This document shows positions 1 through 9,202 of a stretch of DNA of 64,000 bases, one piece after another. Source of the DNA: Arthrobacter oryzae (GTDB taxonomy: Bacteria > Actinomycetota > Actinomycetes > Actinomycetales > Micrococcaceae). The notes beneath the pieces were generated by a model, which was given only the letters and a program-made list of their open reading frames with translations, ran no database searches and was not told where the DNA came from. Position numbers and translations under genes: made by a program. The first letter of the stretch is position 1. Every line of letters begins with the position of its first letter. Location of the stretch: contig NZ_JAUSSM010000008.1 in the NCBI RefSeq assembly GCF_030812315.1, forward strand, positions 226,620 to 290,619, written 5' to 3'.

Positions 1-1344
1 ATCGGATTGTTCGCGTCGGGACCGTTGTGGCTGGTGCTGATGCTCCTCGGCTTGCTGCAGTATTCAAGGATTCCGTATCCGGTCTGGGCCAGCCATGCCG
101 TCCTGTTCTTCTTCCGATTCATAGCTGGACAAACCCGGTTCCTAACCAGACCCGAACGAGCAGTCCTGGCTGGACGGCTGGCGCTTCCGGGAGGGCTGGG
201 GAACCTGGAATTGCGACGGACCTCGCGAGGGGAATGCTTCATCGTGGACGCCCGCGGCAGGGAGGCGATAGCCGTACTTCGCTGCAGCACCCGGTCATTC
301 GCGCTGTTAGACAGCGACGACAAAGCATGGGCCGTGCAGGCCTGGTCCCGCGTACAGGCCGGCATGGCCCAGCGAACAAGTCTCGCGAGAATCGCCGTGC
401 AGGACTTTACGGTTCCGTATCCGTCCACTGCCCTGCGGGACTTCTACGAAACGGCGTCCCCGCCGCCGACGGGCGTCTCCAGCGAACTCACTTGGGGCCA
501 GCGCGCGTACGAGGATCTGATTTCAGCGGCCGGGTCCACGATGAGCCACGATCTCCTGATCGCTCTTGTAGTGGATACGGGCAAAGCACGACGCCGGATC
601 AGAGAGTCAGGCGGGGGACTGGCCGGTGTTGAACAAGTGCTTCGTCTGGAGGTCGAGGCCATAACGACCGCGCTGGGGACGCACAGCGTCAAGGTGGAGG
701 AGTGGCTTCCGGAGGGCGGAATCCTCGACGTCGTTCGGGGCGCCTTCGATCCTGCAGCTGTCGCAAGCCGGGCAGAGAAGCCGGCCAAGAAGGAATTGCA
801 ACCCCGAGACTCCATGCCGCCCAACATACCTGCGGGGCCGATGGCTGTCGAAGAGCACTGGACATACGTCCGCACTGATTCCGGTTTTCATCAAACCTTC
901 TGGATCGCTGAGTGGCCGCGGCAGAAGGTATTTCCGGGTTTTCTCCATCCGCTGATTTATGTGGGCGACTTCCGGCATACTGTGACGGAAGTGATTCGGG
1001 CGGTGCCCACAACGGAGGCGCTGCGGGACATCCGCTCCGCCCAGGAGGCCCATGAAACCAGGCGCCGCATCAACACCCGCTTCGACAGGCCGCTGACCCG
1101 CGAGCAGCGGGCCGAGGAAGAAGAGGTCGCACAGCGCGAGGAGGAGATCGTTGCAGGTCACGGAGATGTGAGGCCCGCTGCCTACGTGACCGTTACTGCA
1201 GGGACCCTGGAGGACTTGGCCCGTCACAGGCAGGAACTGGAGTCGGCAGCTGCGGGAGCCTTTGTCGAATTGCGCCTGCTGGCCGGACAGCAGTGGGCTG
1301 CATTCGTCGCCGGTGCGCTCCCGTTCGGGCGGGGACTGCGATGA
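1..1344 (+). CDS. SCO6880-like type IV secretion/conjugation protein, 5' partial
   Basis: The reading frame is open to the first base of the window, so the true start lies upstream; a TTG at 7 is only an in-window candidate. The visible 447 residues begin with a hydrophobic stretch (LWLVLMLLGLL) and continue as a soluble domain with a charged helix near the C-terminus. This matches the SCO6880-type proteins that sit directly before a VirB4-like ATPase in actinobacterial conjugation loci; the family call is from memory. It probably belongs to the membrane-anchored transfer channel. Its stop overlaps the next start in an ATGA arrangement, so the two genes are translationally coupled. Confidence 0.7.
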   Translation: MGLFASGPLWLVLMLLGLLQYSRIPYPVWASHAVLFFFRFIAGQTRFLTRPERAVLAGRLALPGGLGNLELRRTSRGECFIVDARGREAIAVLRCSTRSFALLDSDDKAWAVQAWSRVQAGMAQRTSLARIAVQDFTVPYPSTALRDFYETASPPPTGVSSELTWGQRAYEDLISAAGSTMSHDLLIALVVDTGKARRRIRESGGGLAGVEQVLRLEVEAITTALGTHSVKVEEWLPEGGILDVVRGAFDPAAVASRAEKPAKKELQPRDSMPPNIPAGPMAVEEHWTYVRTDSGFHQTFWIAEWPRQKVFPGFLHPLIYVGDFRHTVTEVIRAVPTTEALRDIRSAQEAHETRRRINTRFDRPLTREQRAEEEEVAQREEEIVAGHGDVRPAAYVTVTAGTLEDLARHRQELESAAAGAFVELRLLAGQQWAAFVAGALPFGRGLR

Positions 1345-2798
1345 CGCGGACAAACCAGTCGGTTGAATACGTGCAGTCGGGAGTGAACCGCAAGGAGCGG
1401 AAGGAACGGCGGCGGGCGGCTGCCGCTGGCGGCCGACCGTGGGCTGCCGCTATAAACCGGGCTGGCGAGATGGTCGGCACCCGGCTGGACACCGCCGAGC
1501 ACGGCGGAGACTGGGGGAGCAGGGAACCTGTCTCGCTGCGTGGTCCGCATCGCCTACGGCCGGCACCACACCGCGCGTCCACCCTGACCTTCGCCGCGGC
1601 TTATCCATTCATCACAGAATCGGGGCTCGGCCACGAAGGCACCTACATCGGCACAGACGTCTTCGGCTCGGGCGCGTTCTCCTACGATCCGTGGATTCTC
1701 TACGATAAGGGCGTCATCAGCGGACCCTCGATCGTTGTCATCGGCACTGTGGGGACCGGAAAATCCATGTGCGGGAAGTCCCTGGTGGCCAGATCCATCA
1801 CGCTGGGGCGGAAGGCCGCCGTCGCCTCCGACCCCAAGGGCGAATGGGTTGCCGTTGCGAACGCGGTTGGCGGCAAGGTCATCTCCGTGGGCCCTGGCCG
1901 CGCTGCCCGGGTCAATCCGCTCGACGCCGGGCCTCGGTCCAGCGCACTGAGCGAGGCGCAATGGCAGGCTGTGGTGCGGCAGCGCCGTCGCTATCTGTTG
2001 GTGGCGCTGGTTTCCCTGATGCGGCAGGGCATGCCGCTCCGCCCAGTCGAGCACACTGCCTTGGACATGGCTCTCATGGAGACGGTGGCCGAGAACTCGA
2101 ATCCGACGCTGCCGATGGTTCTGGACCATCTCCTGAATCCGTCGAAGGAAACTATCGGACTGGTGGGTAAGGATGGGGGACTGGCCGTCAGCCACTCTCT
2201 CCGTCGGACGGTTTCCGGTGACCTGGAAGGCATGTTCGACGCTCCCTCGACAGTCGCCTTCGACGCCGATGCGCCCATGATGGTGATGGACACATCTGCC
2301 CTGATCGGCGCCTCGGAGCAGGCGCTGTCCCTGGCGGCTGCGTGCGGTGCCACCTGGCTGGAGGCCGCCGTCACCAATCCCGACGGCGGCAAACGGCTGG
2401 TGGTCTACGACGAAGGCTGGCGCATGCTTGCCGACCCGTACATGCTCGCCAAGATGAGCGAACAGTGGCGGCTGGCCCGCACCTACGGCATCGCCAACCT
2501 GCTCATCATGCACAAAGTCGCCGACCTCAACGAGATCGGCGACAGCACCAGTGGGCACCGTCAGAAGGCCCTTGGTCTGCTGACCGAGGCGGACACCAGG
2601 ATCATCTACAGGCAAAAGCACGACGCCATGCGCCTGACCAAGGAAGCCCTAGGGCTGTCGGAGGCCGAATGCGAGCACGTGGAGAACCTCCCCAAAGGTG
2701 TTGGCCTCTGGAAAGTCGGGAACCGATCCTTCATCGTCGCGAACCGGGTCACGACCGATGAACTTGAAGTCTTCGGCACCGACGACCGGATGATCTGA
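1341..2798 (+). CDS. VirB4-like conjugation ATPase
   Basis: Predicted ATPase energising the type IV secretion/conjugation channel. The ATG at 1341 overlaps the previous stop, giving 485 residues; an in-frame start upstream at 1293 is less likely. A Walker A motif (GTVGTGKS) lies near residue 134 and a Walker B (LVVYDEGW) near residue 355, followed by the WRLARTYGI region and an arginine-rich segment typical of the VirB4/TraC C-terminal domain. It is shorter than full VirB4, which in actinobacteria is often split from its N-terminal part. The coupling-protein gene starts on the next base after its stop, which supports a single transfer operon. Confidence 0.85.
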   Translation: MTRTNQSVEYVQSGVNRKERKERRRAAAAGGRPWAAAINRAGEMVGTRLDTAEHGGDWGSREPVSLRGPHRLRPAPHRASTLTFAAAYPFITESGLGHEGTYIGTDVFGSGAFSYDPWILYDKGVISGPSIVVIGTVGTGKSMCGKSLVARSITLGRKAAVASDPKGEWVAVANAVGGKVISVGPGRAARVNPLDAGPRSSALSEAQWQAVVRQRRRYLLVALVSLMRQGMPLRPVEHTALDMALMETVAENSNPTLPMVLDHLLNPSKETIGLVGKDGGLAVSHSLRRTVSGDLEGMFDAPSTVAFDADAPMMVMDTSALIGASEQALSLAAACGATWLEAAVTNPDGGKRLVVYDEGWRMLADPYMLAKMSEQWRLARTYGIANLLIMHKVADLNEIGDSTSGHRQKALGLLTEADTRIIYRQKHDAMRLTKEALGLSEAECEHVENLPKGVGLWKVGNRSFIVANRVTTDELEVFGTDDRMI

Positions 2799-4619
2799 AT
2801 GCGACCGATGAATTCGCGGCGAGGCTCCGACAGCCCGTTGGTCACGGCGGGGCTTATTGCCGTTGCCGGCTACGTCTCCCTCTGCTTCCTGGTCCAGGGC
2901 GCAGCGAACATGGTGGTGACTTGGCGCTGCGGCGGCAGTCCGCCGTCGCCGTTCAACCCGGCTGCCGCCGTCGGACTTTTTATTGGCCGGATGGATTGGA
3001 TTGTGCGCAAACCGCAGGGCTGCGACGCCGGCGCCGGCAGTATCTGGTGGATCGTCGGACCGGTCCTCTTTCTGGCAGCTGCGCTCGCCGTCGGGTCTGT
3101 CTTTGCCTGGAGGAGGTGGAAGCAGTCCGGCGCCTGGCTTCGCCAGGACATTCTGAGCCGCGAGGGCATCGCGCGCCGTACGGAAGTCCTCCAGGATTTC
3201 GGGGCCCGGGCCGTCCTGAAGCGCGGCAAGTTCACACGGCCAGGCTTGGCGAAACCACGGATCCAGGACGTGGCGTGGACATTGGGCCGCTCCCGCGGTG
3301 TCACGGTTCATGTCTCAACGGAGGAATCGATGGTCATCCAAGGTGCTCCGCGATCCGGCAAGGGCCTCTACGTGGTCATCAACGCCATCCTCGATGCGCC
3401 GGGCGCAGTTGTCACGACGTCCACCCGAGCCGACAACCTGGTGGTCACCATGAAAGCCCGCGCAACGCGTGGCAGACCTGTCACCGTGTTCGACCCGCAA
3501 GGCATGTCCGGATTGCCATCAACACTTCGCTGGTCTCCTGTCCGCGGCTGCGAGGACCCGGACATCGCCACGCGCCGCGCTCTCGTCATCACCGCGGACA
3601 CGGAAATGAAGGGAGAGAACGCTGCGTGGCAAAAGCGCTCGCTGATCATCCTGCAGTGCCTCCTCCACGCCGCAGCCTTGTCCGGAGAGGGCGTCCGCGC
3701 GTTCCGTCGCTGGTCTTCGAGCCCGGTCCTGGCGCGCGAGGCGCTGGAGGTCCTGAGCCAACCGGCGGCCGCGCTGGGATGGCAGGCGGATCTGATGGGC
3801 ATTCTTGAGGATGACCCCCGGAATACGTCCAACTCATGGATCGGTGTCTCTGCTGCCGTCGCGCCGCTGTCGTCGCCTAGGGTGCTCGCCGCGCTGGATC
3901 CCCGGGACGAGTCTGAGGAGTTCGATCCGAAGAGGTTCATCCGGAACTGCGGGACCCTGTATCTGATCGGCACCCGTGCGGGTGCGGCTGCAGCCGGGCC
4001 GTATCTGTCAGCGCTGATCGACGACATCGACAACGCCGCTCGCGAAATGGCGTTTGTCTCTCCGGGAGGAAGGCTGGATCCGCCGTTGTCCCTCATCCTG
4101 GATGAGATTGCCAATCTGGCACCGTGGCCGGGTCTGCCCATCGCCCTCTCGGACGGCGGTGGCATCGGCATATCAACCCTGGTGGTTCTCCAATCCCTGT
4201 CCCAGGCCCGTACCGGCTGGTCCATCGAGGAGGCAGCCACGATCTGGGACTCGGCCATCATCAAAGTGATCTTCGGCGGCGGCTCCGACGAACGCGACCT
4301 GCGCTCGCTGGCCGGGCTGCTGGGGGAGCGGAGTTTGACCCTGAATACCCGTTCCTGGTCTGCGCAGGGCAGGCAGGACGGCGAACAGATCAGGGAGAGC
4401 CCGGTCCTGCCACTTGATGAGATCAGGCGCTTGCCCGCGGGCACGGCCCTGATGCTGGGACGAAGAACGCGGCCCACTCTGTTGGATCTGCGCGAATGGC
4501 ACAAACGAAAAGACGCAGCCGAGCTCGGTCGGTCAAAGCTGGAGCTCGAACGGGCCTTGGCTGATGGGCACCGTCTGAGACAGGCAGCAACTGAGGAGCC
4601 GGCCGATGGCGAGCCATGA
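2799..4619 (+). CDS. Type IV coupling protein, VirD4/TraG-like
   Basis: Predicted coupling ATPase that brings the relaxase-DNA complex to the transfer channel. Two N-terminal membrane segments (about residues 12-35 and 85-107) precede a cytoplasmic ATPase with Walker A GAPRSGKG near residue 181 and Walker B LILDEIAN near residue 431. The following segment (ALSDGGGIGISTLVVLQSL) fits the TraM-recognition region of the TraG/TraD family. The 606-residue length suits the family. The start follows the VirB4 stop directly; a second ATG at 2808 is possible. The end overlaps the next gene by 14 bp. Confidence 0.88.
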   Translation: MRPMNSRRGSDSPLVTAGLIAVAGYVSLCFLVQGAANMVVTWRCGGSPPSPFNPAAAVGLFIGRMDWIVRKPQGCDAGAGSIWWIVGPVLFLAAALAVGSVFAWRRWKQSGAWLRQDILSREGIARRTEVLQDFGARAVLKRGKFTRPGLAKPRIQDVAWTLGRSRGVTVHVSTEESMVIQGAPRSGKGLYVVINAILDAPGAVVTTSTRADNLVVTMKARATRGRPVTVFDPQGMSGLPSTLRWSPVRGCEDPDIATRRALVITADTEMKGENAAWQKRSLIILQCLLHAAALSGEGVRAFRRWSSSPVLAREALEVLSQPAAALGWQADLMGILEDDPRNTSNSWIGVSAAVAPLSSPRVLAALDPRDESEEFDPKRFIRNCGTLYLIGTRAGAAAAGPYLSALIDDIDNAAREMAFVSPGGRLDPPLSLILDEIANLAPWPGLPIALSDGGGIGISTLVVLQSLSQARTGWSIEEAATIWDSAIIKVIFGGGSDERDLRSLAGLLGERSLTLNTRSWSAQGRQDGEQIRESPVLPLDEIRRLPAGTALMLGRRTRPTLLDLREWHKRKDAAELGRSKLELERALADGHRLRQAATEEPADGEP

Positions 4620-5109
4620 CGACGTCGAACGCTTTGAGATCCCGTCAGCCGGAGCGGACGACGACGAGCTGACGGCTGAGCTCTTCCGCTCTGCATTCCG
4701 GCCACCGGGGCGGGCATCCGGCGTGACGTACCGTTGGCGGGACATGACTTCTGAGCAGGCCGGAAGTGTGTGGCGTTCTTTGGCGGCTTGGGTCCGCTGG
4801 CTTGTCGCGACGTACCAGCTGACGACGTCGGTGGTTCCGGATTGCTGGTGGCGCCACACCGAGATCGTCGCCGAGCTCTATGCCCTGCAGCGTGCGGAAC
4901 TGGCCTCCTACGCCAGCGACGACCCCGGGTTCGGACCCCTGGCTTTTCACGAACGGCTGCCGCACGCCGTCGAGCGTCTGCGGATCCATACCCGGATGGC
5001 TGGGTGTGTCGGCCTACAGGCGCACAAGGAGTCCGCAATGAGAACACTCCGGTTTGACGCGCCCGAGTTCGTTGAGTGGCAGGCGGCTTCCCACCAGCTC
5101 GGGGACTAA
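4606..5109 (+). CDS. DUF4913-like conjugation-associated protein
   Basis: A 167-residue soluble protein overlapping the coupling-protein gene by 14 bp. The core with WVRWLVATYQL, then VVPDCWWRHTEIVAELYAL, resembles the DUF4913 pattern of a tryptophan-rich helix followed by a C-W-x-H segment, seen in many actinobacterial plasmids. No catalytic motif is visible. Its position between the coupling protein and the antirestriction gene suggests a transfer-associated role, but the biochemical function is unknown. The family name is recalled from pattern only. Confidence 0.65.
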   Translation: MASHDDVERFEIPSAGADDDELTAELFRSAFRPPGRASGVTYRWRDMTSEQAGSVWRSLAAWVRWLVATYQLTTSVVPDCWWRHTEIVAELYALQRAELASYASDDPGFGPLAFHERLPHAVERLRIHTRMAGCVGLQAHKESAMRTLRFDAPEFVEWQAASHQLGD

Positions 5110-5189
5110 TTCTGAAGTCATGCTGTTGGCCCTTCCTTAGGACATGAACAAGTATCCGCGGAGTGGTTCCGGCGGGACTACAAAGAAGC

Positions 5190-6368
5190 ATGGAGGCGGC
5201 TGTCGTGGCCCCTGAATCTGAAGACGTATCGAGTGCTGTGCCGGCAGATGCCTCACCAAGCAGGGGTGAATCGGGCAATTCCCGCATGACGCCCGAGGAG
5301 CGCATCTCTGCCTTGACGGATGGCCTCCATCAGATCCTGGAAAGTGCTGTTGAATCTCCGTCGCAGTGGCAAGTGCTGTTGGATGCGTCGGCAACGTTGT
5401 GGCGTTACTCGGGCGGCAATGTTGCGCTACTCATGATGCAGATGGCCCAGCGCGGTACCGACGAACCCACTCTGGTGGCCGGGTACAAGGAATGGGCCCG
5501 CCACGGCCGTACGGTGCTGAGAGGTGAGCATGCACTCTGGGTGATAGCTCCCCGCACAGCCCGACTCCAGCAGGTCACGCTTCCTGACGGTACCCGGCAA
5601 CGGATCCCTGCGGGTGAGCGTGTGCCCCATGGCGCCGTCGACGATGGAAAGAAGACGGTCATCACGGGCTGGCGCGGCCAGGCAGTCTTCGACGTCTCTC
5701 AAACGCAGGGCACACCGCTGCTCGTTCCCCGCGGCGGCGCCGAGTCTGTGTTGGACGTAGCTGAGCTGTGCGAATCTCTTGCCACGGTGGCGGGCAGCCA
5801 CGGCTTCAACGTTGACGTGACAGACGCCCAGTATGGGCTGACGAGCGGCTTTACGGATTTCACCCACCGCCGAGTCCAGGTCGGGGCTTGGCTCAGTCCG
5901 GAAGAGCGTGCAACTGTCCTGGCACATGAACTTGGACATGTGCTGCTTCACGGCCCGGACGATGCGGTCGGCCGACTGTATGGCAGCAGCGCAGACCATC
6001 GGGGACTGGCTGAGGTAGAGGCAGAATCAGTCGCCTACACGGTGCTGAAGGCCCACGGGATCGACCGCGGACCTCAATCCGCGACCTATCTCGCCGGATG
6101 GGCTGACGCCGTCATTGACGCGGAGAAAGACGCGATGGCCCACGACGCCGGCAGTCGGCTCCCGGCGTCCCGTGCGGATATTGCGAAGTCAGTACTAGGA
6201 CGGGTCACTGCTGCTAGCAGGGGAATTCTCGAAATCACACACCCGCCGGGATTCGGCGGCAAGATCACCAGCTTCGATGTAGACCCACGTGTGAGTCCGT
6301 CCGCGGCATATGTGGGCGTGGAACAACCTTTGCGGTCGGTCGACGGACCCGTAATGGCCGGCCCGTGA
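5190..6368 (+). CDS. ArdC-type ssDNA-binding plus ImmA/IrrE metallopeptidase
   Basis: The N-terminal part (about residues 30-190) matches the ArdC-like single-stranded DNA-binding domain, with the GNVALLMMQMAQRG, GYKEWARHGR and GEHALWVIAP segments. The C-terminal part is a zinc peptidase with HELGH near residue 246 and a downstream EVEAESVAY glutamate motif. Family knowledge: such fusions protect incoming plasmid DNA from restriction during conjugation. The ATG at 5190 was preferred over a GTG at 5163 because an AAAGAAG stretch precedes it. Lying between transfer genes and ssb, it fits a leading-region or establishment role. Confidence 0.82.
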   Translation: MEAAVVAPESEDVSSAVPADASPSRGESGNSRMTPEERISALTDGLHQILESAVESPSQWQVLLDASATLWRYSGGNVALLMMQMAQRGTDEPTLVAGYKEWARHGRTVLRGEHALWVIAPRTARLQQVTLPDGTRQRIPAGERVPHGAVDDGKKTVITGWRGQAVFDVSQTQGTPLLVPRGGAESVLDVAELCESLATVAGSHGFNVDVTDAQYGLTSGFTDFTHRRVQVGAWLSPEERATVLAHELGHVLLHGPDDAVGRLYGSSADHRGLAEVEAESVAYTVLKAHGIDRGPQSATYLAGWADAVIDAEKDAMAHDAGSRLPASRADIAKSVLGRVTAASRGILEITHPPGFGGKITSFDVDPRVSPSAAYVGVEQPLRSVDGPVMAGP

Positions 6369-6430
6369 GCTCGACTGGTATCAATTTGTCCGGCGGGAGA
6401 GTCCCGCCGGCTTTGGAAAGGACAAGAACC

Positions 6431-6943
6431 ATGGGCACTAAAATCCCGATCAGCATCGCCGGCAACCTGGTTGCCGACCCCGAACTCAGCGTAGGCGAAA
6501 GCGGAGTGGCTCACGCTAAGCTCCGGGTCGCCGTCAACCAGCGAATCCAGGGCGCGGACGGCACTTGGCAGGACGGAGAGCCTGTCTTCCACAATGTCTC
6601 TGCATTCCGTGCGCTGGCCGAGAACTCGGCGAGTTCACTGCGAAAGGGCGACCCGGTCACCGTTGCGGGCGAGCTGGAATTTCGCTCGTACGAGAGGGAC
6701 GGCGAACGCCGCGAAGCCCGGCGCATCGTCGCCGACACCATCGGACCGGATCTTCGGTTCGGGACTGCGGTCTACCAGCGCGTGTCTCATGCCCAGCTTG
6801 CGGCGCCGGAGGCTGAAGTGCGTGCAGGCGTTGAGGCGCCCGTCGCGGCAGAGGCTGCTACGCCGGCTTACAACGTCACGGCAAAGAGCCCAGTGGTGGT
6901 GCCCCCTTTCGCGGCCGCAGCAGGGAATGAAATGAGTTTCTGA
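6431..6943 (+). CDS. ssb: Single-stranded DNA-binding protein
   Basis: A 170-residue OB-fold SSB: an N-terminal strand with ISIAGNLVADPEL, the HNVSAFRALAENSASSL core and the PVTVAGELEFRSYERDG strand. The ATG at 6431 follows GGAAAGGAC; an open frame to 6365 is not needed. It would coat transferred single-stranded plasmid DNA. The C-terminus reads GNEMSF, lacking the acidic DDDIPF-type tip that most bacterial SSBs use to recruit partners. The gene ends the conjugation/establishment block just before a strong terminator-like hairpin. Confidence 0.9.
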   Translation: MGTKIPISIAGNLVADPELSVGESGVAHAKLRVAVNQRIQGADGTWQDGEPVFHNVSAFRALAENSASSLRKGDPVTVAGELEFRSYERDGERREARRIVADTIGPDLRFGTAVYQRVSHAQLAAPEAEVRAGVEAPVAAEAATPAYNVTAKSPVVVPPFAAAAGNEMSF

Positions 6944-6970
6944 AGCAGGGGGCGTTCGGATGACGGACGG

Positions 6971-7006
6971 AAGCGGGTTGGTGAGCACACCAACCCGCTT
7001 TCCTTT
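6971..7006 (+). terminator. Terminator-like hairpin after ssb
   Basis: A perfect 13-bp stem (6971-6983 pairing with 6988-7000) encloses a 4-base loop, AGCA, and is followed by TCCTTT. It lies 27 bp after the ssb stop and probably ends the transfer operon. Confidence 0.75.
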
Positions 7007-7181
7007 GCGGCGAGCGCCGGCGTGCCTTGGCCACTTCGTTTGAGAAAGTTCACGCTAGCAGCACGGCTGTCGTCGTCGCCGAGGGTGCGTGCACGGTAAC
7101 TCCACCGTCGAAGTGGTGAGTTAATCATGACGTGTACTCAGGGCAGCACCCGCCACAAGCATCCGCGCACAGAGAACCAGC

Positions 7182-7665
7182 ATGAACGCTCAACGAGAAG
7201 GCGCCGGTGCGCGCGCCGCCATCTACACCCGCATCTCCAAGGATCTCCAGCTTGAAGGGCTCGGCGTTGCACGCCAGCTGAAGGACTGCCGCGTCCTCGC
7301 AGCGAAACACAACTGGGAGGTCGTCGCAGAATTCGAGGACAACGACATCTTCGCCTCAGGTGGGAAAGTACGGCCGGATTATGATCGGCTCAAGGCGCTG
7401 ATGGAGATGCGGCCGGTGGATGTCGTTGTCGTTTATTCGATGGACCGGCTCCACCGAAATTCGCGTGAGCTCGAGGACTGGATCGACTTGACTAAGGCGA
7501 CGGGCATTGGCATCCACTCGTCGACCAACGGACTCATCGACATCAGCACTCCAGACGGACTGACCCTCGCCCGAGTCGTAACGGCCTTCGCCGGCGGGGA
7601 AGTGGCGAAGACACGCATGAGGCTCATCCGGAAGCATCTCGAACTCGCCGAGTCCGGCGCATGGC
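7182..7665 (+). pseudogene. Serine recombinase, truncated after the catalytic domain
   Basis: The first 160 residues are a serine resolvase/invertase catalytic domain: AAIYTRISKD with the nucleophile serine, then RQLKDC, VVVYSMDRLHRNSRELEDWI, and a terminal EVAKTRMRLIRKHLELAESG helix. In large serine recombinases this helix leads into the recombinase and zinc-ribbon domains, which are missing. From about 7665 the frame turns into unrelated sequence and stops at 7916. I read this as a disrupted recombinase, possibly the relic of an integrase. The following gene starts near the break. Confidence 0.7.
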
Positions 7666-7729
7666 CCGTTTTTTGGTTGTTCTTTGTCGCACGAGCGCCC
7701 ATAAGGGGATCACTCAATGCAACAGCATC

Positions 7730-9112
7730 ATGGCGCCGCTCAGTTTTCACGTCAGCTCGGTCGCACAGCCGACGGCGGCCCCTAGCGCCGGCGCGTGCTT
7801 CCAGGAGTACAGTTGGGACGCTAAAGCGGACGTTGCCACCTTTCGGCTGTCGCGCATCAGATTCTTATCGAGCTCCCGCGCTCCATTTCAGTGGAGACTG
7901 TCCGTGGATTCCCTAGAGTTGGACCACTTCACATTACTTAGCCGGAGGAAGATACTGGACGCAAGTCGGGCTACAGAGGAAGTCCGGGTCTTCCTGCCAT
8001 TCGGCCCGCGGCGTCTGGAGTGCATCAGGTTGGAACTTAGTCAGGATGCGGCGACAGTATTAATAACGTTCGTGCTGGGTTATGTCCTCAGTAGCCTTGA
8101 TAGGTGGCGTGAATCCTTGAGGAAGCTGCGCAACCTGAAAAGCGTTCTATACGCTGAACTGGTAAGCAACTACGAAGACGTTATCCAGATAGTCCCCGGC
8201 GAGGATGGCCTCAAGACAAGCCCATATGCACTGGCGCGCAGTTCTCGACGCCTCTCCCTAGACGTCTACGAAGCGTATTTAGCACGAATGGACTCTCTCG
8301 ACGGAGCCACGATGCTCGCTGTCTTTGATGCCTACAATGAAATCCGGCTACTCCAGCGCAAATCTGAAGAGTTGCTAAATGCTCCCGAGCCTACCGACGA
8401 GAATCGATGGAGGATTGTTGCGGCTCTCGGATCAAACGTCCAGTCGGCAGCAGAGAGAAGCTGCGACGCGACCCGTAGGGCTATTGAGCGGTTCCCGACT
8501 GGCCGTGCACGTGTTGCAGCTTCCGAGTCCAGACGAGGCTTTATTCCGCAACAAGAGAAAGTTCTGAGGGAACGAATGAATGTGAACGATTCAAGCAAAC
8601 GGAAGCCCCTCATGCCCACTGCTTCCGAAAAGGGGAACGCTATCAAGCTTGGATATCTCATCGGAACACTTGAAGTGTTACTTCGCACAGATGAATATCT
8701 CCAACGCCCCGCGCCTCAGTCCTTACTCCTAAACATTCGGGCACTCGCGGATCAACTTGGAATCTCATTTATGCCTGAAAGCATGCAATTGTCCGTGGCA
8801 GAACTTCGCGATGATGTAAGGGCAACTTGGGAGGTTGGCTACGGCGTTGGGCGCTTCTACGGTTTAGGGTTTGCCTTCATCGCTAATGGACTCGTCCAGG
8901 GCGAGACTGTCACTGAGATTCTCGAAGATGCCGAACGACGCCTCCCTGATGCTGGCTTATCACCAGATCTATTGGGACCGGTGAGGCGCCATTGGGAGAG
9001 TCTCTCTGAATCGATTCGCTCATCGGGCGCACTTGATGCTAAGGCAATAATCGATGCGCAGTCTGAAGCTGATCGAATCATTGACACGCTGGGATCCCAG
9101 ATCACTTCTTAA
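7730..9112 (+). CDS. Hypothetical protein with one membrane segment
   Basis: I do not recognise this gene. The frame is open from 7661; an ATG lies at 7730, and a TTG at 8030 preceded by CTGGAG is an alternative start that would put the membrane segment (TVLITFVLGYVLSS) at the very N-terminus. The rest is helical and charged, with segments such as SLRKLRNLKSVLYAEL and a C-terminal glycine-rich stretch (GYGVGRFYGLGFAF). A membrane anchor plus a helical cytoplasmic domain would suit a defence or effector role, but nothing proves this. It sits between a broken recombinase and a repeat-flanked island. Confidence 0.5.
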   Translation: MAPLSFHVSSVAQPTAAPSAGACFQEYSWDAKADVATFRLSRIRFLSSSRAPFQWRLSVDSLELDHFTLLSRRKILDASRATEEVRVFLPFGPRRLECIRLELSQDAATVLITFVLGYVLSSLDRWRESLRKLRNLKSVLYAELVSNYEDVIQIVPGEDGLKTSPYALARSSRRLSLDVYEAYLARMDSLDGATMLAVFDAYNEIRLLQRKSEELLNAPEPTDENRWRIVAALGSNVQSAAERSCDATRRAIERFPTGRARVAASESRRGFIPQQEKVLRERMNVNDSSKRKPLMPTASEKGNAIKLGYLIGTLEVLLRTDEYLQRPAPQSLLLNIRALADQLGISFMPESMQLSVAELRDDVRATWEVGYGVGRFYGLGFAFIANGLVQGETVTEILEDAERRLPDAGLSPDLLGPVRRHWESLSESIRSSGALDAKAIIDAQSEADRIIDTLGSQITS

Positions 9113-9157
9113 TAGGGCCGACGCGGCAGCTCTTTGCTGCCTAGCGTGTTGAAAAAC

Positions 9158-9202
9158 AAAAGCTTTTCAAGACACTGTTATGGACCTGAGGAGGGGTTAG
9201 CG
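9158..9202 (+). repeat. Left direct repeat of a 4.7-kb island
   Basis: 45 bp, identical to 13861-13905 at 43 of 45 positions by eye (the two differences are adjacent, ATGG against CCGG). It starts with the palindromic AAAAGCTTTT and ends in GGAGGGGTTAGCG. The two copies bracket only the trypsin-WD40-KAP gene, so they may be attachment sites or duplicated target. Confidence 0.75.

Noticed and set aside
3368..5305. A 645-codon minus-strand frame across the coupling-protein gene
   Set aside because: It overlaps two well-supported genes on the other strand and reads as low-complexity Arg/Ser/Pro sequence.
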